Shown here piece after piece: positions 1 to 6,114 of a stretch of 6,114 nucleotides of DNA (positions within the stretch are counted from its first letter, which is position 1; every line of letters begins with the position of its first letter). The notes beneath the pieces were generated by a model, which was not told where the DNA came from, made no database searches, and saw only the letters and a list, made by a program, of their open reading frames with translations. Made by a program: the position numbers and the translations under genes. This DNA comes from Bacteroidaceae bacterium (lineage in GTDB: Bacteria; Bacteroidota; Bacteroidia; Bacteroidales; Bacteroidaceae): assembly GCA_900765575.1 (NCBI GenBank), contig CAAFRW010000193.1, forward strand, positions 1 through 6,114, given 5' to 3'.

Positions 1-1157
1 AATGGCGCAAGAACTGAAAGCCAATGCGGGACAAGCATCTGAATTGGGACTGACCGAGTTCCCGATTCACTACTTTTAAACCAGTAACGCAAGCGGTCAT
101 CCAATCCGGAGCCATCAGGTTCTCTTATATAGATATTTTTACTTAAGAATGTCCATCGGTCATTATCTATCGGATATCCATTGCTTGCCGATGCTACTTT
201 ATCATTCATATTAAAAATATTACCCGCATCAGAATAGAGTTCGTTTAGGTAAAAAGCCCCTAACATCTCTGTGCAGAAAGGATAATCTTTGCTCGCTTCA
301 TTCGGAGCTTCAAGGTTTGTTTTGTCTATCAACCGGATAACGTCCTTAGCTTCTTCTATTACACGCAACGCATAGCTATTAGCCTTATCATAATCTTTAC
401 GTAACATTTCCAAACGAGCCAACAAGCCCAATGCACAATAATAGTTCATGCGATTGCCACGTTGATTCAAAACTTCATGATATGTCAGAATAGAAGTATT
501 AGAATCACCCCTACGACCTATCTGAGGATTTTTAATCGGGTCATTCTTCAGGTATTCCAACGCTTTCTGTAAATCAGCCTCCGCCATTGCCAGAACGGTT
601 TCTCCTGTATCAAAATTTTTCGAGGTAACGTTAAATTCCGTACGGTAAGCAATGGCTTTCTTTTGCAAATCGGCCTTTGTTTTAATTACCGGTCCATACA
701 ATTCGAATAACTCCATATGGCAAAAAGCACGCAAAGCATAAGCCTCACCAATCATTAAGTCGGCATTCAATACTTTATCCGGATTGATATAATGTATAAA
801 AGCATTACATGCGGTTACGGCCTGATACATCTGGTTCCAAATAGCATCCATACGTCCTTTAACCAAGGAGTTGGTGTAATCATACTGTGTATCATAATAA
901 TAATTATGCTTTATATCTTTATCAACATTCCAATACTGAGCCAAGGCATCCATCATTCCATAAGAAAGTTCTTTCCCATAAAGGCTCTTATTTGTCAATG
1001 TATAATAGATTCCACCTAAAGCGGAATTACACCCTCTGTCAGTTTCATACAAATCTTCAGCTTCTGTTTGCCCTTCGGGTGTTACACTCAACCAATCGTT
1101 GCAAGAAGAGCATAGCAATACACATGCAAATCCTATACTATATACTAATTTATTCAT
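1..1157 (-). CDS. SusD/RagB-like outer-membrane nutrient-binding lipoprotein, partial (C-terminus missing at window edge)
   Basis: This is a surface lipoprotein that binds a glycan or other nutrient and caps the SusC-like channel encoded just upstream. I translated 385 codons without a stop. The N-terminus is a lipoprotein signal: a short basic start (MNKLVYS), a hydrophobic core, and the lipobox-like CSSC with the predicted lipidated Cys at residue 19. The SusD hallmark helix follows at about residues 136-156 (GEAYALRAF, then LFELYGPV). TPR-like helices lie at about 235-275, and the motif DDRLRYWF is at 353-360. Family members usually run about 500-600 residues, so roughly 130-200 are absent. 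After residue ~361 the sequence (ending VPIQMLVPHWLSVLAP) no longer resembles the family and its codons look atypical, so a junction may lie near base 60-80. An in-frame ATG at 1163 is an alternative start; neither start has a strong ribosome-binding site. It is 11 bp downstream of susC and surely co-transcribed. Family call is firm; substrate unknown. Confidence 0.9.
   Translation of the reverse strand, partial: MNKLVYSIGFACVLLCSSCNDWLSVTPEGQTEAEDLYETDRGCNSALGGIYYTLTNKSLYGKELSYGMMDALAQYWNVDKDIKHNYYYDTQYDYTNSLVKGRMDAIWNQMYQAVTACNAFIHYINPDKVLNADLMIGEAYALRAFCHMELFELYGPVIKTKADLQKKAIAYRTEFNVTSKNFDTGETVLAMAEADLQKALEYLKNDPIKNPQIGRRGDSNTSILTYHEVLNQRGNRMNYYCALGLLARLEMLRKDYDKANSYALRVIEEAKDVIRLIDKTNLEAPNEASKDYPFCTEMLGAFYLNELYSDAGNIFNMNDKVASASNGYPIDNDRWTFLSKNIYIREPDGSGLDDRLRYWFKSSESGTRSVPIQMLVPHWLSVLAP
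2..79 (+). CDS. Possible 3' end of an unidentified convergent gene
   Basis: A plus-strand frame, open from the left edge, gives 25 codons starting MAQELKANAGQASELG and ending TEFPIHYF before TAA at 77-79. Its codons (GAA, CTG, AAA, ACC, ATT, GAG) are ones Bacteroides genes favour. The minus-strand SusD frame over the same bases uses a cluster of CTT, TCA, CCA, GTC and CGG and gives an unusual proline-rich hydrophobic peptide. The peptide reads like a genuine soluble protein end, but I do not recognise the family. The ATG at 2 is probably internal. If real, it means another gene abuts or cuts into the SusD gene through a rearrangement or an assembly join. It could equally be a chance antisense frame, since only 26 codons are visible. 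Confidence 0.35.
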   Translation: MAQELKANAGQASELGLTEFPIHYF

Positions 1158-1168
1158 AATCATTGTTT

Positions 1169-4100
1169 TTATAAACTAACATTCACACCAAATACATAAC
1201 TGCGTTCAAAAGGATAATCAAATCCACGCTCTTGCTTAATAGAGGCTATACGGAACAAATCGTTGATGTAGAAACTAAAGCGTAAGTTGGTAAGTTTATA
1301 ACGCTTCAGCCATTCCTTCTTCATATCGTATGAAAGTGAAATACTTTTCGCCTGCAAATAGTCGTATTTTTGTACAAAACGAGTAGATACATAGGTAGTG
1401 GTATACTCCTTAATATTTTTATACAACACATCATCTCCCGGATTTTTCCAACGTTCGCTTAAAGCGCGCTTATCCACATTGTATGCCGGATTTGCACCTT
1501 CCACCCGTGAAGCTAACGTTTGGTTATAATAATCACCACCCAGACTATAATTAAACACCATATTCAAGTTCCAGCCTTTCCAATATAGATTGGTACCTAT
1601 ATTGCCATAAATATCGGCTTCAGTATCACCACACAGAATTTTATCGTTTGCGTCCCACTCATAAGTAATCGTTTTACCATCCTTTTTCAAGTATATTTCT
1701 TGTCCTGTCAAGGGGTCGATACCTAATGATTGTACAGCTTTGATGGCAGTCATGGATTCGCCCTCCTCATACACTGCACCCGGAACAAATTTCTTAGTAT
1801 TATTTGCCGCATTGATTCCTTTCATCTGATTTGAGATTTTCTTCAGCACATTCTTATTGTGACTAGCATCTATCCATGCACGCCACTCTATATCATGAGC
1901 CTTATCGCGAATCAAGGCACCATTTATCCGAAATTCGAGTCCATTGTTTTCTATCTCTCCCAAGTTGCTGGTAAAGGCATTGGACGATAATCCGATAGAA
2001 GGTGCTACCGTTACACTCGTCAACATACCGTCGGTTAACTTATGATAATAGTTAAATGTAACAAGCAAACGGTCTCTCCACATACCCAAATCAAAACCAA
2101 TATTGGTTTGATATTGAGTTTGCCATTTCAAATCAGGATTTCCGTATCCCATCAAACTGGCAGTAATCAATGTATTATACAAACGTCCTGTATTATATTC
2201 GTACATGGTTTTTGCCTGATAAGCCGAAAACTCTTGATTACCGGTTACACCATACGAAAAACGCAACTTCAGTTTATTTAAAATCGAATCTTTAGACAGG
2301 AAGTGTTCATTATGAACATTCCATCCGCCGCCTACCGACCAGAAAGGAGCCCAACGTTTATCAGCACCAAACTGCGAAGAACCATCATAACGAGTTGAAA
2401 AATCGACAAAGAAACGATTGTCATAGATGTAGTTTATATTCATAAATGCTCCCAAAGAGCGCGTGGTACTCTCATAACTGCGAGGCTTTGATTCTTTCAT
2501 ATATTGAATAGCGAAAGCAGGGTTAGCATAACGGTCATCCGCAAATCCGGTTACCACAAAACCGTGTGAGGAGCTGGTAGACTCTGTAATTTCACCTCCC
2601 AAACTAACATACAGCAAATGATTCTTAGCAAATAGCTTATTATAATTAATCGTAAAGTTTCCGGATAAATCCATCGATTTTCCGTTGTTTAGCGATAGTT
2701 TTCCACGTTCTGCAATAGGAAGCATCTCCTTCAGGAGTTGTCCATCCTTGTCATACAAATAAGAAGAATTAAAAGGAGAAGTATAATTGTCATTTTCTGT
2801 CATTCCCTTATTCATATTGAATGAAGCACGTAAACGCAAACTTTCCAAAATTAACCAATCAACACTTAACTGTTCAGTAAAGGTCTGAGTCTCCGTATTC
2901 GAGCGGTTCGGTAATTGGGCATCAAACAAAGGATTCGCTTCACCATTCATAAGAGTGGGAATAAGTTCTCCATTCTCATTATAAATACGCTCATACGGAT
3001 TCAATGTTGCATACTTAGAGAAACTTCCATAAGGAGAGTCATATGATTTCATATACGCATACGATGCATAATTCTGAATTGTAATTTTATCTTTTATACG
3101 ATAAATCAATTTAAATCCCAACGAATAACGGTCGCGTCCCGATTCTTTCATTACACCGTTTGTCTGATTAAAAGAAGCATCGACTCCATAGCGTAATTGG
3201 TTTACGCCTCCATCCACATATAATGAATGAGACTGTGAGAACGCATTGCGAACCGGTTGTTTCAACCAATAGGTATCTACGCCCTCTTTTATATTTTTAT
3301 AGCGTTTATAGTAATCCTGCTGTCTATCATTGTCTACTTTCAAATCACCTGTAGGGTCATACAATCCTGCCAATTTTTCAAAGTCTAACTTTTCAGAAGC
3401 GTTCAACAAATCATAATCGGTTAAATCAACAAATGAAATAGTAGGTTTAAAATCATAAGATACATTCAACTTACCTGCTTTAGGCTGTATCGTTTCTATT
3501 ACAACCACACCATTTGCAGCCCGTGAGCCGTAAAGAATCGTGGCAGAAGCATCTTTCAGGATAGTAATGCTTTCAATGCGGTTGATATCCATATCATAAA
3601 CACTCTGCAAAGAGACTTCAAATCCGTCCACAATAAATAAGGGCTGAGTAGAACCTTCTTGGAATGAACCTTTTCCACGAATTGTAAAATCCGGTAACAC
3701 ATTCGGGTTTGACCCGGCGGTATTGTTCTCGTTAATCTTGAAACCGGCATCGATGGCACTCAATGTGGTGAAGATGTTGCCCGTATGCACTTTCTGCAAA
3801 TCTTCTTTTTTAATCATCGTTACCGCTCCGGCGAAACCTTCCGTTCTACGAGAGATATAGCCATTTACTACCACTTCTTCCATGGCATTGGCATCTTCCG
3901 TCATAGTTACCCGCATCTGTTTGCGCACATCCGGCTGCATCGTTATTTCTTTGTAGCCTACATAGGTAAAGCGCAGATTGGCACCGCTGGGGACATCCAG
4001 TTCAAACAAACCATCGAGATTCGTCGTTACGCCGGTAACCACTTTGCCGCTTTGTACCACAGCTACGTTGACACCGACCAGCGGCATGTCGTCCTTGCCG

Positions 4101-4498
4101 TCCACAACTACACCTTTTACTTTACCCCCCCCCACGGGATTTTGCTTCACTGCACTGATAACTACCGTATTGTTGCTGATGGTATACTTCATACCATACT
4201 TCGACAGACAGGAAGACAACGCTTCTTCTACGGTTACATTATCTACTTTCAGGGATACATCACGAATCTTGTCCACCTCATCTACACTATATGAGATACC
4301 ATAACTCGAAGATTTCATAATTTCCGAAATAGCTTCTTTCAGGGTGACGTTTTTCAAGTTCATACTGATTCTCTTATCGTCCAACTGCGCTCCCAAAGCG
4401 ACGTTTGTAAAGAGTAGAAGCATCAACGCCCATAGCCCTAAGGGCTTTAGCAGGGCATCGGCAGAAGTTCTGCCGGATTGATTTAAACTCATTTTCAT
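1169..4498 (-). CDS. SusC-like TonB-dependent outer-membrane receptor with N-terminal STN signalling domain
   Basis: This is an outer-membrane channel that imports a SusD-captured ligand using TonB/ExbBD energy. At 1109 residues it has normal length for a SusC protein with a signalling extension. In order: a signal peptide with hydrophobic core at about 21-36 and likely cleavage after ALGA (37); an STN (secretin/TonB short N-terminal) domain at about 45-115; a carboxypeptidase-regulatory-like beta-sandwich at about 126-200 (start GKVKGVVVDG); a TonB-box-like segment EEVVVNGY at 207-214; a plug at about 220-335 with FIVDGFE and the SusC signature LYGSRAANGVVVIET at 322-336; then a beta-barrel to the C-terminus. 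The STN domain implies signalling to the FecR protein encoded 47 bp upstream. The chosen ATG is preceded by AGAGAG; the ATG two codons later is also possible. Oddities are a nine-G run in the linker after STN and a terminal Leu instead of the usual Phe. The substrate cannot be inferred. Confidence 0.97.
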   Translation of the reverse strand: MKMSLNQSGRTSADALLKPLGLWALMLLLFTNVALGAQLDDKRISMNLKNVTLKEAISEIMKSSSYGISYSVDEVDKIRDVSLKVDNVTVEEALSSCLSKYGMKYTISNNTVVISAVKQNPVGGGKVKGVVVDGKDDMPLVGVNVAVVQSGKVVTGVTTNLDGLFELDVPSGANLRFTYVGYKEITMQPDVRKQMRVTMTEDANAMEEVVVNGYISRRTEGFAGAVTMIKKEDLQKVHTGNIFTTLSAIDAGFKINENNTAGSNPNVLPDFTIRGKGSFQEGSTQPLFIVDGFEVSLQSVYDMDINRIESITILKDASATILYGSRAANGVVVIETIQPKAGKLNVSYDFKPTISFVDLTDYDLLNASEKLDFEKLAGLYDPTGDLKVDNDRQQDYYKRYKNIKEGVDTYWLKQPVRNAFSQSHSLYVDGGVNQLRYGVDASFNQTNGVMKESGRDRYSLGFKLIYRIKDKITIQNYASYAYMKSYDSPYGSFSKYATLNPYERIYNENGELIPTLMNGEANPLFDAQLPNRSNTETQTFTEQLSVDWLILESLRLRASFNMNKGMTENDNYTSPFNSSYLYDKDGQLLKEMLPIAERGKLSLNNGKSMDLSGNFTINYNKLFAKNHLLYVSLGGEITESTSSSHGFVVTGFADDRYANPAFAIQYMKESKPRSYESTTRSLGAFMNINYIYDNRFFVDFSTRYDGSSQFGADKRWAPFWSVGGGWNVHNEHFLSKDSILNKLKLRFSYGVTGNQEFSAYQAKTMYEYNTGRLYNTLITASLMGYGNPDLKWQTQYQTNIGFDLGMWRDRLLVTFNYYHKLTDGMLTSVTVAPSIGLSSNAFTSNLGEIENNGLEFRINGALIRDKAHDIEWRAWIDASHNKNVLKKISNQMKGINAANNTKKFVPGAVYEEGESMTAIKAVQSLGIDPLTGQEIYLKKDGKTITYEWDANDKILCGDTEADIYGNIGTNLYWKGWNLNMVFNYSLGGDYYNQTLASRVEGANPAYNVDKRALSERWKNPGDDVLYKNIKEYTTTYVSTRFVQKYDYLQAKSISLSYDMKKEWLKRYKLTNLRFSFYINDLFRIASIKQERGFDYPFERSYVFGVNVSL
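4125..4133 (-). repeat. Homopolymer run of nine G (coding strand) inside the susC-like gene
   Basis: The plus strand has nine consecutive C, read as G9 in the gene. It encodes the last base of Val and the Gly-Gly-Gly of NPVGGGKVKG at about residues 120-129, the linker between the STN and carboxypeptidase-regulatory-like domains. Gain or loss of one G would shift the frame and leave only the signal peptide and STN domain. Long G runs are prone to slippage in replication and also to sequencing error. The frame is intact as given. Confidence 0.95.
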
Positions 4499-4545
4499 AA
4501 ATTCTCTCTTTTAAATTAAATGTTTTGTGTTATTTATTAGATTTA
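4499..4545 (-). other. Short fecR-susC intergenic spacer, no terminator
   Basis: The 47 bp between the anti-sigma stop and the susC-like start are very AT-rich and contain no GC-rich hairpin followed by a T run, and no match to the Bacteroides TAnnTTTG -7 element. This supports read-through from fecR into susC. A separate ECF-sigma-driven promoter for susC could still lie here or inside the end of fecR, because ECF promoters do not follow the housekeeping consensus. Confidence 0.5.
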
Positions 4546-5700
4546 TTATTCTCCCTGCGAAATAATGGTCACCGTCCGTCCTTCTACCGAATAATCGACC
4601 TTGTGAGTAAGCCGCAAAAGCTCCAATACATATTCTATACGGCTAAATTTCTGTGCTTTAAGAAGGAATGAATAACGGGCCGTTTCGGGCGAATCGAACA
4701 ATACACGGATATCATACCGCTTCTCCAAATCTTTGGCTATGTCTTCCAATGTCCGGTTATTGAAATAGAGTTTTTGATGTATCCAGGCGGTAATGCCTTC
4801 TATATCGGCCCCTCCTCTTTTACCAAAAGTTCCCTGCTCTTCATCGCTATAGACTTCTTCACCCGGAGAGAGGACTATCAAGTCGCCCTGATTATTGTTG
4901 ACCTGCACTTTTCCCTCAACCAAGGCTACCCCATAACTTTTCTCATCGGGGTAATCTTTTATATTGAATGATGTACCCAGTACCTTTGCTTGCAAACGGG
5001 AAGATTTAACAAGGAAGGGGCAATCCGGGTTGGGAGTTACTTTCATGTACGCTTCTCCTTCGATATAGATTTCACGGACTTTTTTTCCTTTAAAAGAAAC
5101 AGGATATCTTAATATCGACTGTGCATTCAGATGAATATCCGTACCATCGGAAAGAGTTATTTCACACTCTCGTCCACGCGGAACAATCAATTCGTTATAC
5201 AGCACTTTATCCGACAGGGTATCGGGAAAAGCCAAGTCATCGTATTTTATTTTTCCTTCCGATGAAGCCAGAATATGAACGCCATTCGATTCTGAGAAAG
5301 AGATAGGGAAATCGGTCAGTACGTAGTTATCTCCAGTAGAGAGTTTTAAGGATATATCATAATAAATCTCCGGAATCAATATCTCCGGTTCGGTAGAAAG
5401 AGGCTCTGTTTCAGATTGCATAGAACGAAACGTAATGCTTATCCCTATCAGCAAAACGGCCATGGCAGCCACAGCATAGTAAATCTTACGTTTCCGACGA
5501 AAATAGGAATCACGGTTGATATTCTTTAAGAAACGATTCAAATTCTTCTTTCTACGAGCCTTGAGCTCATAAAGAGTCTGCAAATCATTCCTGAGCTCCT
5601 CCGATTCGGCCAGTTCCTGCCACACCGAACGGTTCTCATTCTTGTCTGCATGTCCCTTTTCACTAGTCCAAGAGTTCGTATGGCTCCTGTCTTTTTTCAT
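4546..5700 (-). CDS. FecR-family transmembrane anti-sigma factor with DUF4974 domain
   Basis: This is an inner-membrane regulator that holds or activates an ECF sigma factor and receives the signal from the STN domain of the partner SusC receptor. The 384 residues comprise a cytoplasmic, charged N-terminal part (1-72) with an Arg/Lys-rich stretch before the membrane; one transmembrane segment at about 73-91 (AVAAMAVLLIGISITF); and a periplasmic FecR domain at about 168-268, with VPRGRECEITLSDGT, GEAYMKV and LGTSFNIKDY typical of the family. A DUF4974 domain follows at about 311-380 (FNNRTLEDIAKDLEKRYDI to DYSVEGRTVTII). Its length and domain order are normal for Bacteroidetes. The ATG at 5700 is supported by an AAGGA motif seven bases upstream. 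It lies 47 bp ahead of susC. The cognate sigma gene usually lies directly upstream but is not in the visible 414 bp. Confidence 0.95.
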   Translation of the reverse strand: MKKDRSHTNSWTSEKGHADKNENRSVWQELAESEELRNDLQTLYELKARRKKNLNRFLKNINRDSYFRRKRKIYYAVAAMAVLLIGISITFRSMQSETEPLSTEPEILIPEIYYDISLKLSTGDNYVLTDFPISFSESNGVHILASSEGKIKYDDLAFPDTLSDKVLYNELIVPRGRECEITLSDGTDIHLNAQSILRYPVSFKGKKVREIYIEGEAYMKVTPNPDCPFLVKSSRLQAKVLGTSFNIKDYPDEKSYGVALVEGKVQVNNNQGDLIVLSPGEEVYSDEEQGTFGKRGGADIEGITAWIHQKLYFNNRTLEDIAKDLEKRYDIRVLFDSPETARYSFLLKAQKFSRIEYVLELLRLTHKVDYSVEGRTVTIISQGE

Positions 5701-5707
5701 ACTTTTT

Positions 5708-5712
5708 TCCTT
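5708..5712 (-). promoter_or_regulatory. Ribosome-binding site of the fecR-like gene
   Basis: The gene-strand sequence AAGGA lies in an A-rich context seven bases before the ATG at 5700. It is the only clear Shine-Dalgarno-like motif in this window and fixes the fecR start. Confidence 0.6.
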
Positions 5713-5727
5713 TTTTTACTTATATAA

Positions 5728-5750
5728 CACAAGAAATACAAAAACTCGTG
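5728..5750 (-). promoter_or_regulatory. Weak hairpin in the fecR leader
   Basis: In the gene-strand direction CACGAG and CTTGTG can pair (six pairs including one G-U) around an 11-base T-rich loop, followed by TTATATAAG and then the ribosome-binding site. It could be part of the promoter or a leader structure. No T run follows it as in a terminator. The stem is short, so chance is a fair explanation. Confidence 0.2.
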
Positions 5751-5777
5751 AACGAATTTTGAACTTTTTTTAATTAA

Positions 5778-5788
5778 TGTTTCAAACA
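5778..5788. promoter_or_regulatory. Small palindrome TGTTTcAAACA upstream of fecR
   Basis: Five-base perfect arms sit around a single central base, next to the palindrome TTAATTAA at 5770-5777, about 80 bp upstream of the fecR start. Position and symmetry would suit an operator or a promoter-proximal protein site. In such AT-rich DNA short palindromes arise easily, so this is only a candidate. Confidence 0.2.
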
Positions 5789-5859
5789 CTGTATGAGCAA
5801 TTAACGAAACCACCTATTATTTATTGATATACGAACAAAGAACAGTCGGGCGAGTAAAC

Positions 5860-5870
5860 TCCATATAGGC
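5860..5870 (+). repeat. Left copy of an 11-bp perfect inverted repeat
   Basis: TCCATATAGGC is exactly the reverse complement of GCCTATATGGA at 6096-6106. The pair flanks a ~225-bp interval containing the palindromic repeat block. The identity does not extend beyond 11 bp. Confidence 0.45.
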
Positions 5871-5887
5871 ATCGAACGCATATACTT

Positions 5888-5979
5888 GTGACAGCTATAT
5901 ATGTCACACTAATGCCAACAGCGCGGCACAAGTGTGACACACGTAGCTGTCACGAGCGTGCCAACAGCGTGGCATCACA
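5888..5979. repeat. Two-unit 46-bp repeat composed of alternating palindromes
   Basis: Unit 1 (5888-5933) and unit 2 (5934-5979) have the same architecture: GTGACA-N8-TGTCAC (20 bp), a 5-bp spacer, the 16-bp TGCCAACAGCG(C/T)GGCA, and a 5-bp spacer. The arms are identical between units, 15 of 16 bases of the TGCC element match, and the N8 and spacers have diverged. This points to selection on structure. In addition, 5888-5909 matches the reverse complement of 5932-5953 at 19 of 22 positions, so a long stem can form with the first TGCC element in its loop. Intergenic palindromic repeats of this style may be a dispersed family in Bacteroides genomes, but I cannot check that here. Confidence 0.8.
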
Positions 5980-6023
5980 TGGAATAACAAGCCCGCTACC
6001 GACGTGTGCAGAAGTGGCTGTAG

Positions 6024-6114
6024 TTGAACATAGATTCTTTTTTTGTAAATTCTCTCGATTTGTACGATGTGGAAGATGACAACGAAGCCGATTTGGCCTA
6101 TATGGATAAGTTGG
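6024..6114 (+). CDS. Possible partial gene at the right edge, function unknown
   Basis: A plus-strand frame is open from after a TAG at 6021-6023 to the window end. It includes NSLDLYDVEDDNEADLAYM at about 6048-6104, with codons Bacteroides genes favour (GAT, GAA, GAC, AAC, TTG, AAG). The peptide is acidic and reads like real protein, but the only starts are non-standard (TTG 6024, GTG 6069) or late (ATG 6102), with no ribosome-binding site. It may be a gene remnant, the start of a divergent gene with an unusual start, or chance. I do not recognise it. Confidence 0.2.
   Translation, partial: MNIDSFFVNSLDLYDVEDDNEADLAYMDKL
6096..6106 (-). repeat. Right copy of an 11-bp perfect inverted repeat
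   Basis: GCCTATATGGA is the partner of the copy at 5860-5870. It falls within the coding-looking stretch at the right edge, which weakens the idea that it is a dedicated recombination site. Confidence 0.4.

Larger units (their letters stand above)
5701..6023. other. Long non-coding region upstream of fecR
   Basis: No frame on either strand gives a recognisable protein here. In particular, none shows the helix-rich sequence of an ECF sigma factor, which usually precedes fecR. A plus-strand open frame at 5888-6079 runs through the palindromic repeats, is rich in Cys, Arg and His, and is judged spurious. The 180 bases next to fecR are AT-rich. From about 5840 onward GC content rises, and the palindromic repeat block follows. 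No clear Bacteroides -33/-7 promoter pair was found in either direction. Confidence 0.6.

Noticed and set aside
792..1159. Plus-strand open frames opposite the SusD N-terminus
   Set aside because: The minus strand gives a lipoprotein signal and SusD motifs over the same bases; the plus frames are AT-rich shadows.
3785..4304. Long plus-strand open frames opposite the N-terminal part of susC
   Set aside because: They lie antisense to clearly recognisable receptor domains, and their peptides look like complements of the real gene.
5728..5760. Rho-independent terminator upstream of fecR
   Set aside because: The stem is only six pairs with a G-U, the loop is long, and no T run follows the stem on either strand in the right position.
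5888..5979. CRISPR array
   Set aside because: There are only two units, directly adjacent, with palindromes throughout and no spacer of protospacer size.
5701..6060. Bacteroides housekeeping promoter (TTTG at -33, TAnnTTTG at -7)
   Set aside because: I scanned both strands and found isolated TTTG motifs, but no acceptable -7 element at the right spacing.
5888..6079. Plus-strand 63-codon open frame starting in the repeat block
   Set aside because: It reads through both palindromic units, is rich in Cys, Arg and His, has no ribosome-binding site and matches no family I know.

Overview
The window looks like Bacteroides or a close Bacteroidales relative. It is AT-rich, its ribosome-binding sites are weak and A-rich, and it carries the family trio of anti-sigma factor, SusC-like receptor and SusD-like lipoprotein typical of glycan-uptake loci (PULs) in this phylum. 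All three genes lie on the minus strand and read right to left.

Layout from right to left. Positions 5701-6114 hold no convincing complete gene. They contain the fecR leader, a two-unit 46-bp repeat built from palindromes (5888-5979), an 11-bp perfect inverted repeat flanking that area, and a coding-looking stretch at the extreme right edge. Positions 4546-5700 encode a FecR-type membrane anti-sigma factor with a C-terminal DUF4974 domain. After 47 bp comes a 1109-residue SusC-like TonB-dependent receptor with an N-terminal STN signalling domain (1169-4498). After 11 bp comes a SusD-like surface lipoprotein (1-1157), which reaches the left edge without its C-terminal part.

How the genes should work together (known for these families, inferred here): SusD captures a glycan or other nutrient at the cell surface and closes as a lid on SusC, which imports it using TonB energy. 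The STN domain of SusC reports occupancy to the periplasmic part of the FecR protein, which then releases or activates an ECF sigma factor that transcribes the locus. The substrate cannot be read from this window because no enzyme genes are visible. No ECF sigma gene is found in the 414 bp upstream of fecR.

The main oddities are: a probable sequence junction in the first ~80 bases, where the SusD frame loses its family character and the opposite strand carries a well-formed 3' gene end; a run of nine G in the susC coding strand between the STN domain and the next domain; and the palindromic repeat block upstream of fecR. No entirely new system is evident. The core is a standard sigma/anti-sigma-controlled SusCD locus.
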